Below, one piece after another: positions 1-5,740 of a stretch of 5,740 nt of DNA; position 1 is the stretch's first letter, and every line of letters begins with the position of its first letter. The position numbers and the translations under genes are program-made. Under the pieces are notes generated by a model. That model saw nothing but the letters and a program-made list of their open reading frames with translations, was not told where the DNA came from and searched no databases. This DNA comes from Oscillospiraceae bacterium (GTDB taxonomy: Bacteria > Bacillota > Clostridia > Oscillospirales > Oscillospiraceae): positions 1-5,740 of the forward strand of contig JAFQSI010000268.1 in assembly GCA_017409645.1 (NCBI GenBank), given 5' to 3'.

Positions 1-1310
<1,310 letters not shown>

Positions 1311-1334
1311 TTATTCTACCTTCCGATCTACCGG

Positions 1335-1366
1335 GGGCCTGCTGCGTGTCGCAGCAGGCCCTTTTT
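1335..1366 (+). terminator. Rho-independent terminator of glpK
   Basis: An 11-bp perfect stem (left arm GGGCCTGCTGC at 1335-1345, right arm GCAGCAGGCCC at 1351-1361) encloses GTGTC, whose end bases can also pair. It is followed at once by TTTTT at 1362-1366. It starts 24 bases after the glpK stop. The T-tract lies only on the + strand side, so it is directional for glpK. Confidence 0.93.
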
Positions 1367-1369
1367 CAT

Positions 1370-1404
1370 AAAAACTGCCCCCGTACCTTGCGGTACGGGG
1401 GCAG
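1370..1404 (-). terminator. Rho-independent terminator of the convergent surface-protein gene
   Basis: A 13-bp perfect stem (CTGCCCCCGTACC at 1375-1387 with GGTACGGGGGCAG at 1392-1404) closes a four-base loop. On the - strand the loop reads GCAA, a GNRA-type tetraloop. The run AAAAA at 1370-1374 gives TTTTT immediately 3' of the hairpin on the - strand. It begins about 21 bases after the stop codon of the - strand gene (stop at 1426-1428). On the + strand the hairpin is not followed by a clean T-tract. Confidence 0.92.
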
Positions 1405-1425
1405 CCGCTTATTTGGGTTTGGGGA

Positions 1426-4400
1426 TCAGTATGCCAGCTTGCTGTCGAAGCGCTGGAAGATGGCAGCAGCCTGTGCGCGGATGGTCAGGCTTCTGGGGGC
1501 CAGGGTATCGGCGGAAACACCGTTGACGATACCGTGGGTGACGCTCCAGCTCCAGGCGTCCATTGCAAAGCCGGGAATCTGGGAAGCATCGCGGTAGACG
1601 CTCAGATCCGCGGTGGCGGAGGTGTCATAGCCCTTGTACTTGGCATAGCGGTACATGAAGGCAACGATCTCCGTGCGGGTCAGATCCCGGGTGGGCTCAA
1701 AGGTGGTGGCAGAGGTACCGGTGGTGATGCCCGTCTCCAGAGCCCAGTAGCAGGCCTCGGTGCAGTACACGTTATCGGGCACATCGTCGAAGACGCCGGT
1801 GTTGGTGACCGCAGGCTCGCCCTCCATCCGGTACAGGACGGTGACGAACTGGGCGCGGTTCATGGTCAGGCGGGGGCCGAAATGGGTGGCGTCCATGCCG
1901 TTCATGTAGCCCTTCTGGACCACATAATCCACGGCCTCGTGGACCCACTGCTCGGTGCCCAGATCCACGAACTGGTCGCAGTAGCAGATATGGGGCAGGG
2001 TGATGTCGATCACGGTGCCGTAGCTCTCAACGCCGTCGTTCCACTCGCCGAAGGAGATGGTGACCTCCGTCTCGCCCTCGGTCAGGGGGACGAAGCGCAG
2101 CAGGGCGACCAGCTTCTCGCAGGCCAGAGCCTCGCGGTTTGCAAAGGCGAACTTGATGGTGTTCTCATTCTCCTCGGTCCATGCGAAGGCGTCCGTCTTG
2201 CCGGCAGCGCCGGTGAACTCCATGGCGGCGGGATCGTAGGTAACGGTGACGATGCCGTTGGTGGCCTCGCCGTCGGGAACGGTGAAGGCGACCTCAACGG
2301 TGCCGTCCTCCCGGACCGCACCCTCGCTCATGGGATGGACGGGCTTGGTGGTGTTGACGCTGACAGCGTTCAGGGAGCCCTTGAGCTTGGCGCTCTCCAG
2401 CTCCACGGGCTCGATGTCAGTCATCAGCTCGGCAGACTTGACGGAGGCAGCGGTCAGGTTCTCGTCAGCCAGGGACATGGTGCCGTTGATCTCTGCATCG
2501 CAGTACAGACCGCCGACAGGCCAGACGCCATCACCGAAGTAGCCCATGGTGTAGACATTGTCGGTGTTCTCGCAGTCCCAGACGATCAGCTCGACCACAT
2601 TGTCCTGCTCGTTGAAGCGGGTCCAGTAGGTGTAGGCACCATCGAAGTAGAAGCCCTGGAAGTAGGAGTAATCCACAGGATCGCCGATGGTCTTGATGTA
2701 GCCGTAGTCGGGTCCGTTGAAGTAGCCCATCTGGCTGCCGGTGGCGATCCAGGCATCCAGATAGACATTGCCGTCGGCATCCAGGATCAGGAAGTAGTCC
2801 ATGTAGGCGTTGTAGTTGCTGTTAAAGGCGGAGCCGTAGTAGGTGATGCCCACCAGATCAGCAGTGGTGCCCTCGGTCCAGTCCCAGGCGCCCAGATAAT
2901 CGCCGGACTCCAGGTCGATCAGGCAGATGTAGTTGAAGTAAACGCCCAGACCGTAGCCCAGATTGGGAGAATAGGCCATATCCAGGTAGGCAATGGAGGG
3001 AGAGCCGCCGGCGTAGGTCATCTCAAACGTCTCGGGATCGACGGTGTACAGATCAGACAGGCCGCTGGAGGTGTCCAGAGTGGAGGCATACAGCTGACCG
3101 TCGACGATCATGGTGGCGTTGACGGGCAGATTGGGGGTGACGGCCTTCAGGCTCTCATAGTCGGGGATGGTATCGGTGTTGAAGGAAGCCCAGTGGACCT
3201 GGCCCTCCTCGTCCCACACGAGGCCCTTCAGGTCCTTGTTCAGGGCGGTGACGGTGACGGTGCAGGAGGCGGACTTGCTCGGATCCAGATTGGAGGTGGC
3301 GGTGATGACGGCGGTGCCCTGGTTCATACCAAAGACATTGCCCATCTCGTCGACGATGGCCACATCGGGATCGCTGGAGGTCCAGGTGAGGGAGCTGTCG
3401 CTGACGTTCCAGGGCCAGACCTGGGCGCTCAGCTGCACAGTATTGTTGACCAGAGTGGAGGACTCGGCGGGCATGGTGACGGACTCGACGGTGTCCACGG
3501 GAGCGAACAGATCGTTCTCGGGCTCGTAGGCGATATACAGGCCCACGGTCACGAAGCCGTAGTAGTTGACGAACTCAACGGCTGCGGTCTTGGGATCGAT
3601 CTTCAGCAGATTGGTGATGGAATCGTTGGTCACGGCCCAGTACAGCTCATCGGTGTTGTGGTCCCAGGCCATGGAGTTCAGGGTGGTGGTCTTGTAGCCG
3701 CCCAGCTGGCCGACGAGCTTGGCCCTGCCGGTCTTGGTCACGTCGGCGGTGTAGGTATAGAGCTGGCTGGCGCCATAGATGGTGGAGTAGAAGTTGCCCT
3801 CGCCGTCGATGGCCATGGAGTTGGCGTCGATGGGCATCTGGCCCAGGACGGTCATCTCGCCGGTGTACAGGTCGATGGTACACAGGAAGGGCACAGCCAT
3901 ATCGTTCTTGTCGGAGTAGAACAGGCCGTAGAGCTTGCCGTCGGCCTTGTTGTAGGCCAGATCGTTGAAGCCCACAAGCTCCCACTCGCCCTCGGGATCC
4001 AGATCCCGCAGGTAGGTGAAGGAGTACAGATCCTCGTTATAGCCGACGTAGAGCTTGTTGTCGTTGGAGATCTCGTAGACCATGCCCTCGACATACTCGG
4101 CTGCACGGGCCAGGTCACGGCCGGAAGCGGGAGCCAGCTTGACGGCGGTGCCGTCGGCCTCCATGCCCACGTAGCTGACGGAGTAGTCGTCGTTGACATT
4201 GGTCCGGTCGATGGCGGTGAAGTAGGGACGCGCGTTGTCCAGCTCCAGGGTGATCTCGTAGACGGAGGCGTTCTCGGCATAGTCGAAAACGGCCACCAGG
4301 AACTTCTCACCGAAGACATAGCTCAGATCCAGCTCGGTGGTCAGCTCCACGCCCCGCTCGGTCTGGTTGGCGGGAGCAGCGGTCAGGATGGTGGAGCCGG

Positions 4401-5740
4401 TGGCGTTCATCAGAGCCACGGCAGCGATGTACTCGTTGTCCCTGGCGGTGATGGACAGGGTGTTGTCGTCGTTCAGCTTGACGTTCTTCAGCTCGGGGGC
4501 GGTGTTGTCGATGGTGAAGGAGGTGGTCAGGTAGGCACCCTCGGCCAGAGCGTTCCAGTCGGTGGTGACATTACCCTGCGCATCATAGGTGCAGTACAGC
4601 TCGGGAGCCGTGACCAGGCTGACATTCAGGCGCTTACCCTCGGGGATACCGGCGAAGTCCAGACCCATGGCAAGCTTGTACTGGGTGTTCTGCCAGGAGC
4701 CCTGGTTGACATGGAAGTAGGCACCCTCCATCTCGCCCAGCTCCTCGGCCAGGTAAACGTCGCCGGTGTCGGCATCCTGTACCAGGATCATGGAAGCGGC
4801 GGCATTGCGGATCAGGCTGAAGCGCAGATTCTGCAGGACATAGCCCAGCTCATTGTTGAAGGCGTGACGCTCGGGCAGATAGTCGGCCTCCTCCACGAAG
4901 GGGTTGCCGCCGAAGACGTACTCGTCGCCGTCGCCGTAGTTGATGGTCATGTAGTTGGTGCGGATGCCGTTGATGTCGTACAGGTAGGGAGCCCGGCTCT
5001 CCATGCCGTAGGCGTACTCCACATAGCTGCTCAGGTCATACATGCTGGGCTCGGTCCAGGAGCCGTAGTAGCCCAGAACGGGGATGGAGTGGGTGACACC
5101 GGCCACGCCCTCGGAATCGGTGACGGGCTCGGCGAAGACATAGGCCTCGACATAGGCACCGGTGGGATAGGCCTCGTCCAGGTAGGCCTTGACCTCATCG
5201 TTCAGCTCCAGCTTCACCTCCACGGTGACAGAGCCGTCAGCGGGGACATCCACGCTGTGCTTGCCGGAGAGCTTGGTCAGCAGCACATGGGCGTCGTAGG
5301 AGGTGACGGAGCCGTCGCCGTTGACGTCGCCGTCGGCCTTCAGCTCCTCCACATTGCCCAGCAGGTACTCCAGCAGACAGTCGGCATCGCCGGTATTGGT
5401 GACGCCGTCGCCGTTCAGGTCGCAGGAGAAGCCTTCCGTATCCTCCAGGGAAACGCCGTTCACGGCGAAGTCGGCCGCGACAGGCAGGGAGCGGGTCCAG
5501 GTATCCAGATACATGGTGCCGTTGCCGCCGTCGAAGACGTCCTGGGTGAACAGATCGGCAGACAGCGCATAGGTCATGGCCTCGCCGTTCAGGTTGTTAA
5601 TGGTGAAGGAGAAGCTGTAGACGCCCTCGCGGTCGGCGTCCTCACCCAGCTCCACCTTGACCTTGCCGTCGGCCATGCCCTCGACGGTGACATAGCTCTC
5701 GGCGGCGGTGGCCAGATCCACACGGGCCAGACCGGCACCC
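1426..5740 (-). CDS. C-terminal part of a giant SLH-anchored, C5a-peptidase-like (S8 subtilase family) surface protein with dockerin, BIG2 and cohesin-like modules; 5' end off-window
   Basis: Likely a secreted, cell-wall-attached serine protease, although the catalytic domain is not in the window. The frame is open to the right edge. The first possible start, a GTG at 5719-5721, is preceded in frame by GAGLAR, so it is probably an internal Val; residues below are numbered from it (1,431 to the TGA). GAGLARVDLATAA resembles the segment after the catalytic serine region of streptococcal C5a peptidase (QQGAGAVDAKKA, recalled). Order: Fn3-like domain 8-222 interrupted by a dockerin at 101-152; Fn3/Ig-like region 223-495 (LIRNA at 303-307, FTIDNTAPEL at 402-411, as in C5a peptidase); propeller-like repeats 535-735; BIG2 745-827; propeller-like repeats 829-1078; linker; cohesin-like sandwich 1135-1243; three SLH repeats 1246-1426. 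There is no LPXTG motif, so SLH replaces sortase anchoring. The chain is rich in Asp, Glu and Tyr. Function as a protease is inferred from family architecture only; the substrate is unknown. Confidence 0.88.
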   Translation of the reverse strand, partial: GAGLARVDLATAAESYVTVEGMADGKVKVELGEDADREGVYSFSFTINNLNGEAMTYALSADLFTQDVFDGGNGTMYLDTWTRSLPVAADFAVNGVSLEDTEGFSCDLNGDGVTNTGDADCLLEYLLGNVEELKADGDVNGDGSVTSYDAHVLLTKLSGKHSVDVPADGSVTVEVKLELNDEVKAYLDEAYPTGAYVEAYVFAEPVTDSEGVAGVTHSIPVLGYYGSWTEPSMYDLSSYVEYAYGMESRAPYLYDINGIRTNYMTINYGDGDEYVFGGNPFVEEADYLPERHAFNNELGYVLQNLRFSLIRNAAASMILVQDADTGDVYLAEELGEMEGAYFHVNQGSWQNTQYKLAMGLDFAGIPEGKRLNVSLVTAPELYCTYDAQGNVTTDWNALAEGAYLTTSFTIDNTAPELKNVKLNDDNTLSITARDNEYIAAVALMNATGSTILTAAPANQTERGVELTTELDLSYVFGEKFLVAVFDYAENASVYEITLELDNARPYFTAIDRTNVNDDYSVSYVGMEADGTAVKLAPASGRDLARAAEYVEGMVYEISNDNKLYVGYNEDLYSFTYLRDLDPEGEWELVGFNDLAYNKADGKLYGLFYSDKNDMAVPFLCTIDLYTGEMTVLGQMPIDANSMAIDGEGNFYSTIYGASQLYTYTADVTKTGRAKLVGQLGGYKTTTLNSMAWDHNTDELYWAVTNDSITNLLKIDPKTAAVEFVNYYGFVTVGLYIAYEPENDLFAPVDTVESVTMPAESSTLVNNTVQLSAQVWPWNVSDSSLTWTSSDPDVAIVDEMGNVFGMNQGTAVITATSNLDPSKSASCTVTVTALNKDLKGLVWDEEGQVHWASFNTDTIPDYESLKAVTPNLPVNATMIVDGQLYASTLDTSSGLSDLYTVDPETFEMTYAGGSPSIAYLDMAYSPNLGYGLGVYFNYICLIDLESGDYLGAWDWTEGTTADLVGITYYGSAFNSNYNAYMDYFLILDADGNVYLDAWIATGSQMGYFNGPDYGYIKTIGDPVDYSYFQGFYFDGAYTYWTRFNEQDNVVELIVWDCENTDNVYTMGYFGDGVWPVGGLYCDAEINGTMSLADENLTAASVKSAELMTDIEPVELESAKLKGSLNAVSVNTTKPVHPMSEGAVREDGTVEVAFTVPDGEATNGIVTVTYDPAAMEFTGAAGKTDAFAWTEENENTIKFAFANREALACEKLVALLRFVPLTEGETEVTISFGEWNDGVESYGTVIDITLPHICYCDQFVDLGTEQWVHEAVDYVVQKGYMNGMDATHFGPRLTMNRAQFVTVLYRMEGEPAVTNTGVFDDVPDNVYCTEACYWALETGITTGTSATTFEPTRDLTRTEIVAFMYRYAKYKGYDTSATADLSVYRDASQIPGFAMDAWSWSVTHGIVNGVSADTLAPRSLTIRAQAAAIFQRFDSKLAY
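1444..1986 (-). other. Encoded C-terminal triple SLH cell-wall anchor
   Basis: Three S-layer homology repeats at residues about 1246-1300, 1310-1361 and 1374-1426, ending five residues before the stop. Each has the F/Y-x-D start, a WVHEAVDYVVQKG-type helix followed by GMDATHFGP, GTSATTFEP or GVSADTLAP, and then a second helix. SLH triplets bind secondary cell-wall polymer, often pyruvylated, in Gram-positive envelopes. The normally conserved TRAE motif reads MNRAQ, LTRTE and TIRAQ here; the Arg is kept in all three. Cys1246, Cys1248, Cys1320 and Cys1324 are notable in an extracellular module. Confidence 0.95.
1993..2319 (-). other. Encoded cohesin-like beta-sandwich
   Basis: Residues 1135-1243 show the order of strands expected of a cohesin or related carbohydrate-binding sandwich: TVEVAFTVPDG (like the GDTVTVPV strand), GIVTVTYDPAAMEF (like the DFTLSYDPNVLEV strand), NTIKFAFA, KLVALLRFVPL (like the ANITFKVK strand) and TEVTISFGEW. 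It is preceded by a Ser/Ala/Glu-rich linker (about 1083-1130). Similarity is at the level of strand motifs recalled from the family; a generic Ig-like domain is the main alternative. Confidence 0.58.
2488..3237 (-). other. Encoded beta-propeller-like repeats, second block
   Basis: Residues 829-1078 resume the repeat style of the first block: KGLVWDEEGQVHWASF, then MIVDGQLYAST with the turn LYTVDPETFEMTYAGG, DMAYSPN with LIDLESGDYLG, YFLILDADGNVYLDAW, and FYFDGAYTYWTRF. The blades are less regular than in the first block and very rich in Tyr, Trp and Asp, compatible with an aromatic ligand-binding surface. Function is unknown. The two blocks could be separate incomplete propellers or one propeller interrupted by the BIG2 domain. 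Confidence 0.5.
3241..3489 (-). other. Encoded BIG2 (bacterial Ig-like group 2) domain
   Basis: Residues 745-827 fit the BIG2 pattern: a first strand VESVTMP, LVNNTVQLSAQVWPWN, then LTWTSSDPDVAIVDEMGNVFGMNQGTA in two conserved pieces (SSDPDVAIVD and GNVFGMNQGTAVITATS), then a terminal CTVTVTAL strand. These are the family's hallmark 'W-x-S-S-x-x-x-V-A-x-V' and 'G-x-V-x-G-x-x-x-G-x-A-x-I-T-A' signatures. The domain acts as an extracellular spacer or adhesion module and sits between the two blocks of propeller-like repeats. Confidence 0.93.
3517..4119 (-). other. Encoded beta-propeller-like repeats, first block
   Basis: Residues 535-735 show about four repeats of roughly 40-50 residues with an alternating strand pattern. 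Each has an inner strand of the type DLAYN, SMAID or SMAWD, then an acidic turn with G or L, then LYG/FYS/LYW, then a LCTIDLYTG or LLKIDPKTA turn leading to a short strand ending in a gap (LGQMP, VGQLGG). This WD/NHL-like spacing suggests propeller blades, a fold often used for ligand binding on cell-surface proteins. No catalytic or sugar-binding motif is recognised, and no named family is claimed. Confidence 0.55.
5050..5740 (-). other. Encoded Fn3-like domain (C5a-peptidase type, DUF1034-like), split in two
   Basis: Residues 8-92 carry the first half: YVTVEG, then a KVKVELGE strand, then FSFTINNLNGEAMTYALSAD, which parallels the VHNKSDKPQELYYQA segment of C5a peptidase (recalled). Residues 155-222 carry the second half: SVDVPADGSVTVEV, TGAYVEAYVF, and SIPVLGYYGSW, parallel to ITIPANSSKQVTV, NGYFLEGFVRF and SIPYIGFRGDF. 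In S8 proteases this domain packs against the catalytic domain. Between the halves lies a dockerin, so the domain is a discontinuous one. The assignment rests on remembered family sequence, not on a search. Confidence 0.75.
5266..5421 (-). other. Encoded type I dockerin-like module (two calcium loops)
   Basis: Residues 101-152 contain two F-hand calcium loops with ligands at the standard positions 1, 3, 5 and 12: DLNGDGVTNTGD (D101, N103, D105, D112) and DVNGDGSVTSYD (D132, N134, D136, D143). Each is followed by a short helix (ADCLLEYLLGN and AHVLLTKLSG). Spacing of 31 residues between loop starts is normal for a dockerin. Dockerins bind cohesins in cellulosomes and, in many gut Clostridia, occur in proteins unrelated to cellulose. 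Cys100 and Cys115 flank or lie within the first repeat, which is unusual. Confidence 0.92.

Noticed and set aside
1311..1425. Possible small RNA or mobile-element remnant in the intergenic gap
   Set aside because: The two terminator hairpins account for most of the gap; no promoter, target duplication or transposase remnant is visible.
3167..3529. A 120-codon open frame on the + strand opposite the surface-protein gene, with other + strand frames at 2057-2239, 2246-2542, 4337-4534 and 5303-5572
   Set aside because: They are antisense shadows of a strongly supported GC-rich gene: low-complexity Ser/Thr/Val/Pro-rich translations, no recognisable family and no clear ribosome binding site.
3852..4319. 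A 155-codon - strand frame, and others at 3647-3985, 2586-2780 and 2082-2321, overlapping the surface-protein gene in another frame
   Set aside because: Translations are dominated by Pro, Ser, Thr, Arg and Trp, typical of out-of-frame reading of GC-rich codons, while the overlapping main frame encodes recognisable domains.
5300..5425. Two similar GTCGCCGTT-type stretches that look like a short DNA repeat
   Set aside because: They encode the two calcium loops of the dockerin (DLNGDG and DVNGDG), so protein-level repetition explains them; no CRISPR or mobile-element structure is present.

Overview
The window holds two partial protein-coding genes that converge on a 115-base intergenic gap with two back-to-back intrinsic terminators. 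The DNA is GC-rich (about 60% by eye). The protein styles point to a GC-rich gut-type Bacillota, most likely Oscillospirales/Clostridia: a glycerol kinase with the HPr-phosphorylatable histidine loop of Gram-positive enzymes, and a giant surface protein with S-layer homology (SLH), dockerin and BIG2 modules. This taxonomic call is an inference; no ribosomal or other marker gene is present.

Left part (1-1310, + strand): the 3' nine-tenths of glpK, glycerol kinase. About 64 N-terminal residues, including the first phosphate-binding motif, lie left of the window. Everything visible looks intact: the glycerol-binding Arg-Glu, both FGGY signatures, the catalytic Asp and the C-terminal ATP-binding motifs.

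Middle (1311-1425): a GC-rich hairpin plus T-tract ends glpK on the + strand, and a second, 13-bp hairpin with a GCAA loop ends the opposite gene on the - strand. The two share a 13-base spacer that supplies the T-tract for each strand.

Right part (1426-5740, - strand): the C-terminal 1,437 or so residues of a very large secreted protein. The frame is open through the right edge, so the true start and, by inference, a subtilisin-like (S8) catalytic domain lie beyond it. The visible part begins with the region that follows the catalytic domain in C5a-peptidase/lactocepin-type proteases. It then runs: Fn3-like domain interrupted by a complete two-repeat dockerin, further Fn3/Ig-like domains, beta-propeller-like repeats, a BIG2 Ig-like domain, more propeller-like repeats, a cohesin-like beta-sandwich, and three C-terminal SLH repeats for non-covalent cell-wall attachment.

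The two genes have no evident functional link; they are convergent neighbours. The most interesting feature is the architecture of the surface protein: a dockerin inside a protease accessory domain, together with a cohesin-like module and an SLH anchor on the same chain.
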